A stretch of 64,000 nucleotides of DNA, taken from assembly GCA_963932145.1 (NCBI GenBank), contig OZ010600.1, forward strand, positions 48,609,877-48,673,876, written 5' to 3'. The notes under the pieces are model-generated. The model made no database searches, was not told the DNA's origin, and saw only the letters and a program-made list of their open reading frames with translations. A program made the position numbers and the translations under genes. The stretch comes from Acanthosepion lycidas. Taxonomy: Eukaryota; Mollusca; Cephalopoda; Sepiida; Sepiidae. This document shows positions 22,911 to 32,395 of this stretch, piece after piece (position 1 is the first letter of the stretch; each line of letters starts with the position of its first letter).

Positions 22911-23400
22911 TTGTAAGTTGTCTCCTCGTACAATTTTCTGCTATTTCTAATGACTATTTGAAATGATCAAGAGGCGTGTGGCATTGCACTTATTACAAGG
23001 ATATCCATCAGCGATCATTTGACAACATAATTGGCCCTAATCCAAATTCTATATAACAACCACAGAATAAGACTTTCTATTTTCCCTTTCTCGTAAGTTA
23101 GCATGCTCATCTTTTGTGCTTGGTCTATCTTTCATCTTAATTTCATTTATGAGTTTTTTATCGCAACTATCATCACGTCATTTTACGAGCAAATATGCCC
23201 TCCCCATGGCGCGCTTCTTTTCTTCGAAATCCTGTTCAACATAACAAGGGTGTCAACAATTAGGCAACGGAGACTTTTGGCTGATGATCATTCTAATTAT
23301 TATTTATCAGTTCCGGTCATCTGAGAATTCACTATCTTTATTTACATGCCCGTGTCTTCCTATATGGCAGGTAATTCTGGACAATCTCCTCGCGGATGAA

Positions 23401-23798
23401 GGTAACTGATATAAGGTAACTGATATATGGTAACTGATATAAGATAACTGATATTAGGTTGGTGCGAAAATAATGACGTAATAATGTCGTTTTTGACGTT
23501 AAAAATACGTCAAAAAACGACATTATTACGTCATTATTTTTGCACCAACCTAATATATGGTAACTGATATGAGATAACTGATATAAGGTAACTGATATAT
23601 GGTAACTGATATAAGATAACTGATATATAGTAACTGATATATAGTAACTCATATATGGTAACTGATATAAGGTAACTGATATAAGGTAACTGATATAAGA
23701 TAACTGATATATAGTAACTGATATATGGTAACTGATATAAGGTAACTGATATAAGGTAACTGATATATGGTAACTGATTTATGGTAACAGATATATGG
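23401..23798. repeat. 14-bp minisatellite inside LINE-1
   Basis: About 21 units of GGTAACTGATATAT/AA-type. The last unit runs without a break into the LINE sequence ATATATGGTCCTACAG, whose family form is CAACAGAAATGTGGTTCTAC. The monomer therefore appears to derive from the LINE itself. Confidence 0.9.
23454..23553. mobile_element. Mariner-type MITE, copy 4 (100 bp)
   Basis: TTAGGTTGGTGC ends, TA duplications at 23452-23453 and 23554-23555. Inserted in the 14-bp array. Confidence 0.94.
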
Positions 23799-24111
23799 TC
23801 CTACAGAGAATAGCATGGACTAAACGTGTGAGCCACGACGAAGGAAAATGGAAGGAAAGACACTTATATTTATAATCAGAAAGAAACAGTTAAACTTTCT
23901 AAGGCACATAATGTGAAAAGAGGGCTTAGAGATTTTGATACTCACGGGACATATTAAAGACAAGCAGGACACATAAATGCAACACATAAAGTACTTAACG
24001 AGCTTGTGTAAATGTTTGGCAGAACAGGGATTAGGGAGAGACAAAAGACAAAATTTACTAAAAGGTCAAAAAATTGTGGAGAGCCATGATCGTTCACGCC
24101 TTGAAGGAACA

Positions 24112-24330
24112 TAGAAGCGTAGCGTATTGGTTATCGGCGCCGAAAGGGAAATTGCTGCTGCGAGTTCAAATTCCATCCGCGGCCGGTATATTCTCTTTCG
24201 CTATATACCTTGGAAAAGTATGAAGCCATCATTTTCCCTCCACCCCATGTCGAGGTTATAGCTGCATAGATCGGATTCTCTAGCTTTGAGCAGCATCCAG
24301 TTCAAGAGAATGACAACACTACTCAAAACG
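24112..24330 (+). mobile_element. SINE-C copy
   Basis: The tRNA-like head has the box A-like TAGCGTATTGGTTATCGG and the box B-like GCGAGTTCAAATTCC. It is followed by a body with CCTTGGAAAAGTATGAA and a decayed core. The 3' end is not defined. Confidence 0.65.
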
Positions 24331-24477
24331 GGTCGAGCGTGGGTGTGGCTAGCAACTCCACCCCTCAAAATCCTACTTGCCATAGAAAACACGACAGCAA
24401 CACCTATTATAATATGGCAGCGACTCTGTACCCCAAAAGTTAGTCTACAGGAGTTACCGACATACACAGATCATTTG

Positions 24478-25111
24478 CATACACCAATAGTAGTATTTAC
24501 CCTGGTTTCCCCATTGAGACGGTATGTGACACAAGGTCGGGTTTAATGTGGGGAACCCGAGCGCGTTTACTTGGGCCAAGGACAAAAAATTGCCCAGTCC
24601 CCGCAACCATTGGTTGGGTGCAGTCTCGGGCAGCTATTACCCGAGATCGGGCACCTAACAGTATTTATTTTCCTCAGCTGTGGCTCTGAGTTGCACTCTG
24701 TCCGAAGACAGAGACGCAACTGGGAGATGATAAACACTATCGGCATGTGTCGGTAACAGTAACAATACACCATACATACACCAGTAGATATTTACCTCGT
24801 CTACCCACTGAGACGTGATGTGACACAAGGTCGGGTTTATTGTGGGGAACCAGAACACGTATACTCGGGCCAAGGCCCCAAATTCCCCGATCCCCTACAA
24901 CCGTCGGTTTTGCTGGTCTTGATGGTGAGAACCGATCTCTCTCTCTCTTGTGCAGCCTGGGGCAACTATTCTCCAGGGCCCGGCACCTGACATTATAAAT
25001 TTCCACAGTTGCCTCTGACGGAGCCGCAACTGAGTCGCACTCTGCCCGAAGATAGAGACGCAACTGAAAGATAATAAACCCTATCCGGTATGTTCCAGTA
25101 GTAATAACAAT
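24478..25111. repeat. Family D, ~300-bp tandem pair
   Basis: The units at 24478-24767 and 24768-25111 share CCCACTGAGACG..ATGTGACACAAGGTCGGGTTTA, GTGGGGAAC, CGGGCCAAGG, the AGACGCAACTG stretch and a final TAACAATAC. The longer minus-strand frame across unit 2 looks like translated repeat. The segment around GACACAAG resembles the 58-bp satellite at 36.5 kb. A diverged relative lies at 39128-39330. Confidence 0.8.
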
Positions 25112-25225
25112 ACAAAAAATATAGCCTATTATTGATATTGTTAATTCTATCCTCAATAGGTTTGTCACCCTTGTCACATTGCTTTAAAATACGTCAAGCT
25201 CAGCAAGTATGTATGCAGAGGTTTT

Positions 25226-25675
25226 GGGCCAAAACCAGTTGAAACGCCGATTCCCGTATGATCAGCAATGCCAAGTCTGGTCAATTGCTAGATAGGTGAC
25301 CGCTTGTGAATATCGGTTCTGTAAGCATGGATGTGTGGTTGGTGTAATGGATAATGGCTCGGAATTGTTCATTGGAGAGTCAAGTTCCAATTCCCGTTGT
25401 GTTTGTTATTAGGTTGGTGCAAAAATAATGACGTAATAATGTCGTTTTTGACGTTACGTCAAAAACGACATTATTACGTCATTATTTTTGCACCAACCTA
25501 ATATATTCACTTAGACGCAAATAGCCTTGGGAAAGGTATGAATCCACCTCTTCTCCCCACAGGTATGGGTTAATTAGTAAGACTTGTACTACTAAACCAT
25601 TATTATCCCCAGGAAAAAAATTTCTTACAATCTAAAAATATTTTCTGGTGTTAAATATGCTGAAAAGGGTTGATA
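25226..25675 (+). mobile_element. SINE-B: 5S rRNA-tRNA chimeric SINE
   Basis: The 5' part (about 25226-25326) is 5S-rRNA-like: CAGTTGAAACGCCGATTCCC, CGTATGATCAGC, AAGTCTGGTCAATTGCTAGA, TAGGTGACCGCTTG. A tRNA-like unit follows (25327-25400; box A-like TGGTTGGTGTAATGG, box B-like CAAGTTCCAATTCCC), then the body with a decayed core (CAGGTATGGGTTAATTAGTA) and a tail ending AAAAGGGTTGATAA. A MITE splits it at 25409-25501. It is transcribed, if at all, by Pol III from internal promoters. Confidence 0.85.
25409..25501. mobile_element. Mariner-type MITE, copy 5 (93 bp)
   Basis: A perfect palindrome by eye, with the TTAGGTTGGTGC end and TA duplications (25407-25408, 25502-25503). It is inserted in SINE-B. 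The SINE-B at 63.3 kb has the empty site (TTTTTTATATTCACTT). Confidence 0.95.
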
Positions 25676-25676
25676 A

Positions 25677-25957
25677 CTCAGTCAGTTATGTGCCATGCGT
25701 GACACACACTTAGGCGATCATGTATCTTTCGATTCAGATTTTTCCTGCAGTAAGTTGCCATTTCTTTCTGCGGTAGAACGGTTGCCATCCAAGGATATAG
25801 AACCTGGTCTGTCTTGCTATTTGGGCTGGGGGAGGAGAAGAAGAGGATTCATACCTTTCCCTAGGGTATTAGCACGTAAGTGAATGTAATGGATTCGATT
25901 GGAATTCGAACTCGGCTCTCCGATTCCTCAGTCCGCTATCCATTACTCCACCGTGCC
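25677..25957 (-). mobile_element. SINE-A, minus-strand member of a head-to-head pair
   Basis: Tail at the left (TCAGTCAGTTATGTGCCATG, hairpin partly lost), decayed core, box B region CGAACTCGGCTCTCCGATTC and 5' end CCACCGTGCC at the right. Confidence 0.88.
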
Positions 25958-25962
25958 TCCTC

Positions 25963-26208
25963 CTTCGAATTCCAGTGATATCCATTACATTCACTGATGT
26001 GCTAATACCCTTAGGAAAAGTATGAATCCTCTTCTTCTCCACCAGCTATGGGTAAATAGCAGGACAGACTGAGTTCTATAGCCTTGGACGGCAACTGGTC
26101 TACCACAGAAAGAAATGGCAACCTACTGTGGAAAAAAATCTGCCTCGTCAGTCATGTATCGAAAGATACATGATCGTCTAAGCGTGTATCACGCATGGCA
26201 CATAACTG
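25963..26208 (+). mobile_element. SINE-A, plus-strand member of a head-to-head pair
   Basis: Begins inside the box B (TTCGAATTCCAG), so the 5' half of the head is missing. The core CCAGCTATGGGTAAATAG is at 26042-26059. The hairpin with a GAAA loop (CATGTATCGAAAGATACATG) is near 26153. It ends in CACATAACTGG. Confidence 0.9.
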
Positions 26209-26245
26209 GTTGATAAGTTTGCAGCCAGAATGAGTGATTAAACAA

Positions 26246-26340
26246 CCGACTTGTTTTTATGATTTATCAACCCATTGCAGGTTATTTAAAGCCAGAAACA
26301 TTTTTTTAGATAATAATAATTTTTACTGCTACATGTCCTT
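26246..26340 (-). mobile_element. SINE-B tail fragment
   Basis: TTTATCAACCCATTGCAGGT and TTATTTAAAGCCAGAAAC match SINE-B tails on the minus strand. Confidence 0.65.
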
Positions 26341-26414
26341 TTTGCCTTCCCTCAACATGGCGGATGATAACCTCCAGCAGACTAGGAGAGTGACTCATTG
26401 CACTTGTTCGGGCT

Positions 26415-27060
26415 AAGGTTTTTCGCTACTTCATGGTAGCGAAAAAGATTATATTGATTCAATTGCTAGGTCTGCTGCTTGGAAAATTGGTTCACTGTGT
26501 CGTGCTAGATAATTTTTCTCACCAGAATCTATCTTGCGTTAATATACCATACGCCCATGCTTTGAATATTGCTGCTGCATCTAGTACTTCTGCTATGTAT
26601 TTAGAGATTCTTGATAAAATACAAAGAAGCATCTGCAATGTTATTGGTCCTAATCTGTCATCTCGGCTTCAGTCACTTTCCCACAAACGTAACGTGTGTT
26701 TTTTCTATAAATACTTTCATGGTAATTGTTTTGATGAACATTCCCTATGGTCCCTAGACTTTATGAATTTAAGCGCAGTACTAGATTGGCGGCAAGGTCT
26801 CATTATTTACAGTTGAAATGTTTAGGTGTAACTATGCTAATGGTTTCTTTCGCAATTTTCAATTGTGGAACACTCTTCTTACTTTCTGGTCAATTTTGAT
26901 CTTTAAAAATGTAAATGCAATGTCAATCGTTATGTTTTGTTTTCTTAATTCTTGTTCTTTTATTGTTCTCTTACCATCATTACGTTTTTTTTTCTCTCAT
27001 ATTTTTTCAAACTCATAAACCCCTTGTGTACGGTGAGATGACTAAAAACTTGGCCGAAAC
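26415..27060 (+). pseudogene. LINE-2-type (jockey/CR1-like) C-terminal fragment
   Basis: The plus-strand frame 26433-26816 carries LVHCVVLDNFSHQNLSCVN, SAMYLEILDKIQRSICNVIG and YKYFHGNCFDEHS, followed out of frame by the NCKCNVNRY region and a 3' UTR (CCCCTTGTGTACGG.GAGATGAC). This is the region downstream of the reverse transcriptase core. It is truncated at 5' and carries frameshifts. A stem-loop (TTTTTCGCTAC/GTAGCGAAAAA, 26419-26446) sits at the 5' edge. Confidence 0.8.
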
Positions 27061-27614
27061 ATTTAGTCTGTAATAACAAGTGATATGAGATGAGAAATAA
27101 TAGTAGAAATAGTTAAAGTTTATTGTCAATTACACATCTAAAATATGAAATACCAACATTATCGAAAAGCGGTACGAACCGGTCATGTTGACGAATGTCA
27201 AAAAAAAAAAATAAATAAATAAATAAAAAAATAAAATCTGATATCGAATACAAAGACCCTCAAAACACTTGATTGATTTCTTTCGAAATGGAGCCATAGT
27301 GGACATAGGGGTTGAGGTAAAATATGTTACTCTCATTTAGTGGTCAATCCCTGGATTAGGTAGTGGGGTATTGTTTCAGCAGGAACATACAAAAAGACAT
27401 CAAAGAAAAAAAAAAGAGCACAATGGTCAGCAGATATCCTCTATCATCCAGACAATGGAGCCGAAACATTATGTCTGTAATGACGTCTGTCGCAATCAAA
27501 ATGAGGATCGTAGTTTGAAATATTTTGTTTTATAAATGCCATTATATTTCGTAGGACTGATAGTGGAGTGGCTAAAAGTTAAGCAGACTATTTAGAGACA
27601 GAAAAAAAAAACTT

Positions 27615-28085
27615 CGTTAGAAACAAAGAAAAGAGTATCGAGCTGCTACGTGATATCCGTCATCTTATATATGGTGGTGAATACTGGACAACCTCTTCAA
27701 AGCTGAAGAAGAGACTTGAAGCAACAGAAATGTGGTTCTACAGAAAGATGCTGAGGATAGCATGATCCGAACCTGTGAACAACGACGAGGTTTTATAGAA
27801 AATAGAAGCAAAAAGAAAACTTATACTTAATAACAGGAAGAGACATTTGAAATTTCTGGGGCACATAATGAGGATAGAGGGCTTGGAAAATCTGATACTC
27901 ACGAGACAGATTGAAGGAAAGAGGGACAGAGGAAAGCAGTGCATAACATACTTGATGAGTATAAAGTAGATAGATGGCGGAACACGGTTTAGGGGAAATA
28001 AAGAAAAAAAATTAAGAGCTACAAAGGACAAGAAATTGTGGAGAGTCATGATCGCCTACGTCCAGAGGGGACACATAAGAAGTTC
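27615..28085 (+). pseudogene. LINE-1-type fragment, 3' end
   Basis: GTTAGAAACAAAGAAAAGAG, GAAGAGACTTGAAGCAACAG, TGTGGTTCTACAGAAAGATG, AACAACGACGAGGTTTTATA and the 3' end GAGAGTCATGATCGCCTACG. It matches the copy at 12518 over its whole length. Stops and frameshifts are present. Confidence 0.87.
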
Positions 28086-28104
28086 AAAATAATTCAAGTA
28101 TATT

Positions 28105-28215
28105 AGTCAGTTAAGTGCTATACGTGATACTCGCTTGTGCAATCATGTTTCGATTAAACACTGACTAGGCAGAAGATTTTCCCGCAGTATATTGCCATTT
28201 ATTTCTGGGTTAGTC
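28105..28215 (-). mobile_element. SINE-A 3' fragment
   Basis: Tail sequence GTCAGTTAAGTGCTATACGT and GACTAGGCAGAAGATTTTCC. The head is missing. Confidence 0.7.
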
Positions 28216-28273
28216 TTGTTGCCATGCTGATAACTGTTAAGCATCCCATAATGTAAATAGTAATCGACCCAGT

Positions 28274-28690
28274 TATATCTCTGTCCTGGGTATGACGATA
28301 AACTACATCCAACAGCAAGGCCTCTAATCAGGAGGTTTTGAGGAGCATGGAACCACCTCTTAATTGCTGGTGTTCCCAAGTCCATCCTGACCCGTGGTGG
28401 TAGCACCTGTTAGGGTCCCAGCTATGGGCAAATAGTTAACCCCCAAAGTGAGGTTAAAAAGCATTAAGAAAGTGTAAAAATAGGTTTTAATACCAGAAAT
28501 ACTTTGTAAATAAATTACCAGAGATAAATTTTTAAAGAAAAAAAAAAAGACTATTACCAGCAATATATTTTTGAAAAAACAAATATTACCAGAAATAGAT
28601 TTTTGACAAAAAATATTACCAATAAAAAAAGTTGTCAGCATTAAGTGACCCATTGAGGTTGATGTGACGTAAAACAAACCAAACCAGGTA
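28274..28690 (+). mobile_element. R1 retroposon, nearly complete
   Basis: 5' GTCCTGGGTATGACGATAAA, CAGCAAGGCCTCTAATCAGG, TGGTAGCACCTGTTAGGGTC and the core at 28418-28435 (CCAGCTATGGGCAAATAG). Three to four ~28-bp monomers follow (ATTACCAG.AATA.ATTTTTGA), then the tail (CATTAAGTGACCCATTGAGG, TGATGTGACGTAAAAC). No protein frame and no clear Pol III boxes, so the source RNA is unclear. Confidence 0.85.
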
Positions 28691-30470
28691 TATCTAGGTA
28701 GGCGAAAAATCTATGAATTTCCAAAACATGTCATTAATATATTGTTACAAATTAATGGTTATAAAGGCTCTTATAATTTGTGTTTTTCAATAATTTTATC
28801 AATTATGCTTACACCAAATGCTATGATGTAAAATAATTTCTAATATGATTTTAAGTGCGTGGTAGCGTGTTTTAATCTCTTTAAAATATGTCAAAGTGGG
28901 TGGTAAGCGAAAAAAATCCCTTGCATACTGAAGGAAACTAGATTTAGCAATACTCAATAAAGTTACTTTGACCATGAAGTTAATAACACATACTACTTTT
29001 CTTTTAGTTGCCTGTACATCTAGTATTGTCCAAGACTAAACTACGCTCACTAAATACCTCGGATTTTCACTGCGAAACAATCAATATCAACCAAGTGTTA
29101 CTAGTGATTTTGATTGCCACTAAGTGCCCCACATCTGTGGTTTTATCTCGTATAAAAGGTAAACAGAGTAATTATTAATAAATACACGGTTATTATGACT
29201 GCAATCCTCATTGCGTATCCTATACGTACAAAATTTTATCAAATTCAATTAATAAGAATATCTATGTACCCGTCTAGGTAAGCAAGGTAGGCAATACCTA
29301 CCTAGAATAAAATATATCAGCAGCTACATTTTACTTCTATGGCGCAATATGTACCTGATCCAACAAAATTATGAAGGTTACTCTGATTATTAAGCATAAA
29401 AAGAGAAATATTTTTTTAAAAATTTACTACATAAATGTTGTATGACATACATAGCGGCCTTAAGCAAGTGGATAATAGAACGTGGTCTGGGGTGGGGACG
29501 CAGAGAAAAGGAACTTGTTGAGAGCTGCAAGGGATAGAGGGAGATGGAGAGAAATGATCGCCAACGTCCTGAAAGGACACGGTGCATAGAAAGAAAAGAT
29601 ATAAAAGTCACAACCTGCCTACCCTGAGTACATACTGACGGTACGTCACTGTGTAGCAATGGTTGAAAAATATATGCTCGTATACCATGATTAGCACCTT
29701 CCTCGGCATAGACGTGTGTATACTTTCTTTTACTGAGAGTGTCTTTTTCAAACACGGACGAATTAAAAACGTTCCAAATATAACGTTCAAAAACCAGCTA
29801 CAGGCGTGTTTATGTATCAATCCTAATTCTTTTTATATTCTTCTGAGCTTGAAACGAGTCCAATTGTCAACTTATACGTCTGGTAGAGGTTTTAGCCCCT
29901 GCTCGGGTACTTCAAAGTACCTAAGTTTCTTAGTTACCATATTAAAAACAAATAAAAAAAAAATTCGGCTGAAAATGAAACGTTTTTTTCCCAAAGTAAT
30001 TGTCGGGGAAGTAGTTAATGAATCATGAGAAAAACAGCATATCTGTGTAGTTTTGCTGCAGACATTATTGGGATGCCCTTTTTAGGGCCAAAGTTGAACT
30101 TGAGTGGCTTGTGGTTGTTGCGAAAATAGTAGAAAAACTTTTTCACTGATCATACAATTGGGAAAACTTCCTTGTCAAGTTGGGAATAATTGGATTCAGC
30201 TTTGTTGAGGATGCAGGATGCGTACGCTATGAGTCTCTCTTCACACTAGGTGCCAATTTGTATTGGGAATATTTCATTCTCGATTCGTAACCACCATCCA
30301 CTAATTATGCCTGTAAAGAAAGAATTAAAATAGAAATTCAATCTAGGGATACACAAGGTTACAAAACTTGCGAACTTATCCACCGAAGGCATTTCCGTAA
30401 GAACTTTTCATTTGCTCTTCAGATTAACGCTGGCAAACGATGCATGTAAAACTGATTTTTGTTATATCCG
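28690..30470 (+). repeat. Family E repeat, copy 1 (interrupted)
   Basis: Matches 35610-36530 over long blocks (TAGGCGAAAAA, TTTTAATCTCTTTAAAAT, CCTGTACATCTAGTATT, TACACGGTTATTA, TGGGAATATT/TCTCGATTCGTAA). It is interrupted by about 29270-29630 and about 29695-30225. A TATA-like box (TATAAAAGG, 29151) lies 26 bp before AATAAA (29177-29182), as in the R region of an LTR. I see no coding region and no primer-binding site, so the class stays open. Confidence 0.65.
29455..29605 (+). repeat. LINE-1-like 3'-end scrap inside family E
   Basis: GAGAGCTGCAAGGGATAGAG, GAGAAATGATCGCCAACG and CCTGAAAGGACACGGTGCAT match the LINE-1 3' terminus. Confidence 0.6.
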
Positions 30471-30479
30471 TCTGCTTTT

Positions 30480-30885
30480 TCGTACTACGTTTTATAGCGA
30501 TTACCGGTCGTTTTTTTTTTGTTGTTTGCGTCCCATGCAACATCACGCGATTTCCACCCACCTATAAACACTGCACACAACAGTAAAGTCTGGTGACGAG
30601 ACTTAGTGATTCATTTATTAATGACTTGTGATGCCAAAAAAGTTTGGCTCCGTAGTGACAAGGAATATTTGTTGAACAAATAAATTATTTGCTAATCTCT
30701 TTACAGGCTTGTGATGTCTGTAAATAACTATGCCGTGACGCAAAAAAAATATCCTTTTCAAGCAAAACAATTATTCAAAAACAAAGGAGACTTAAAACCG
30801 AAGGCGTTGAACTATTTTCAAAATTGCTGTTATAGACAATGCCGAGACTATGATAATGCCATAAACTATGTGTTTTTCAATGCTG
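30480..30885. other. No recognisable feature
   Basis: A 98-codon frame at 30711-31007 has no recognisable domain and runs into family K repeat sequence at its 3' end, so it is probably not a gene. Confidence 0.4.
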
Positions 30886-30889
30886 ACTC

Positions 30890-31078
30890 TAATATAATAT
30901 ACCATATATACTTGAGTATAGTGCAAGTTTTTATTATCAGTTTTTTACGCAGAAATAGGGGCGCCCTACATGCATTTTCGGTGACCGGTTGCACAATAGA
31001 CAGATAATTTTGGGGGGGGAGCGTTTAAAATCCATGCCAAAAAATGAAGTCGGCTTATACACAAGGATATACGGTTGA
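30890..31078. repeat. Family K repeat, copy 1
   Basis: Matches 51765-51990: ACT(T/C)GAGTATAGTG, TTTTTTACGCA, CATTTTCGGT, GTCG(G/A)CTTATACAC and ATATACGGT. The ends are roughly complementary (TATACTCGAG / CTTATACACGA), as in a small DNA transposon derivative. The superfamily is not assigned. Confidence 0.65.
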
Positions 31079-31350
31079 TTAATTTACTGTTAAAAAGCAT
31101 GTAATGGAATAAGCAACTACAAGAATTGGCTTCGTATTAATAAAAGCCTCAAGATGTTATTGAGTATCGAACACGTTGCAGCCGTAATCGTCTAGAGAAA
31201 TTAGTTTGCTCTCCTCTTCCCCACAGCGAGAAATTCTAAACCTTGGTATATACGGCCCAAAGACAGCGACAGACACTAACAAACGATCAAACACCCTGCA
31301 CTAGTATTAATCTAGTTAGTATGATAATAACCTACAGTGTAACCAGGATA

Positions 31351-31711
31351 CAGTGTAACCCGGATATAAGAGACCCCGATATAAGAGAAACCCGGATATA
31401 AGAGATATTTTTATCTGGTTCCAAAATAAGAGCCTGTGTTAATGTATATAAATTAGACAAATCCCGGATATAAGAGAAACCCAGATATAAGAGACTTCTT
31501 CTCCGGTCCAGACAACTCTCTTATATCCGGGTTACACTGCATAAGAGAGTTGTCAGGACCGGAGAAGAAGTCTCTTATGTCTGGGTTTCTCTTATATCCG
31601 GGTTAGGTCTATTTAGTTTAGGTAAGTATGGCTCTAATTTGGGACCAGTAAAAATCTCTCTTATATCCGAGTTTCTCTTATATCAGGGTCTCTTATATCC
31701 GGGTTACACTG
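31351..31711. mobile_element. Pogo/Tigger-like fold-back MITE
   Basis: Both ends are CAGTGTAACCCGG (complement at right), with TA on each side (31349-31350, 31712-31713). The arms of about 165 bp consist of variants of CCGGATATAAGAGAAACC. The loop (about 31515-31545) holds a further copy of the terminus (CCGGGTTACACTG). A partial end also lies at 31334-31346. Pogo-type elements have CAGT-starting ends and TA targets (established). It is non-coding. Confidence 0.87.
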
Positions 31712-31714
31712 TAT

Positions 31715-32075
31715 ATGCGACAGCAAAGCCTCTGATACAGGAGTGTGGGGCCACCTCTGAATTGCTGTTGTCCCCAGGTCCACCCTGACCCAGGGTGGTA
31801 ACACCGATTAGGGTCCCAACTATAAACAAATAGTGACCCAAACAAAAACAAAGCACTATGAAACTATGAAAAATACATTTTTGTAATAAAACGAAGAATA
31901 TATTTTATAGTAGAAATACCAACAATACATTTTATAGCAAAATGACTAGCAATACATTTTATACCAAAATGACCAACAGTGCACTGCGCTCAATTCAGTT
32001 GAATCGTTCGAAATGTTTAGATTTCGACATTAAATAATCAATAGATGTTGATATACTGCGTAATAAAATTGACCA
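31715..32075 (+). mobile_element. R1 retroposon, diverged
   Basis: GACAGCAAAGCCTCTGATAC, CCAGGTCCACCCTGACCC, decayed core (CAACTATAAACAAATAG), three monomers of the AATACATTTTATAGCAAAAT type, and the tail with GACATTAAATAATCAATAGA. Confidence 0.78.
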
Positions 32076-32217
32076 ACCAACACGAAAGAACTTTCATGAC
32101 CTTAATCCATATTATATCCTAGAATTTATTAGATCAAGCTGTATTCCAAAATATATGTTTAATAAAACATGCCGCTTCTAATAATTATGTCCACATAAAC
32201 ATGGATATGCATAAAAG

Positions 32218-32323
32218 AATACTACTATGTATACAAATGTGGACGCAGAAAAGCATATTTTTTATTACTTCAAGTAATAAAAATATGCTTTTCTGCGTCC
32301 ACATTTGTATACATAGTAGTATG
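32218..32323. repeat. Near-perfect palindrome with 50-bp arms
   Basis: Arms GTATACAAATGTGGACGCAG... and the complement meet at about 32268-32272. Only about two mismatches are seen. It is followed by an R1-type tail (32336-32392). Confidence 0.93.
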
Positions 32324-32335
32324 CTTCTAAGAAAA

Positions 32336-32395
32336 TTAAATTTCGACATTAAATGACCCATAAGATGTTGATATACCGTTAAACAAATCAAATCA
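32336..32395 (+). mobile_element. R1 tail fragment
   Basis: TTTCGACATTAAATGACCCA and GTTGATATACCGTTAAAC match R1 tails. Confidence 0.7.

Larger units (their letters stand above)
23365..24115 (+). pseudogene. LINE-1-type fragment with an internal minisatellite
   Basis: LINE-1 sequence (GGACAATCTCCTCGCGGATG) ends at about 23400 and resumes at about 23795 (GTCCTACAGAGAATAGCATG, then GAGGGCTTAGAGATTTTGAT and the 3' end GAGAGCCATGATCGTTCACG). The gap is filled by an array and a MITE. The coding sequence is broken. Confidence 0.85.

Noticed and set aside
24201..25177. Frames up to 146 codons over family D and SINE-C
   Set aside because: They run through a tandem repeat pair and a SINE and change phase between the two units, so no protein is conserved.
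26717..27060. A possible hammerhead in the LINE-2 3' UTR (GGCCGAAACATT near 27050)
   Set aside because: The CUGANGA half of the core is missing before the GAAA, and the same GCCGAAACATT near 27470 also lacks it.
29390..30028. Two overlapping frames of 121 codons on opposite strands
   Set aside because: They cross LINE scraps and family E junctions and have no domain or consistent composition.
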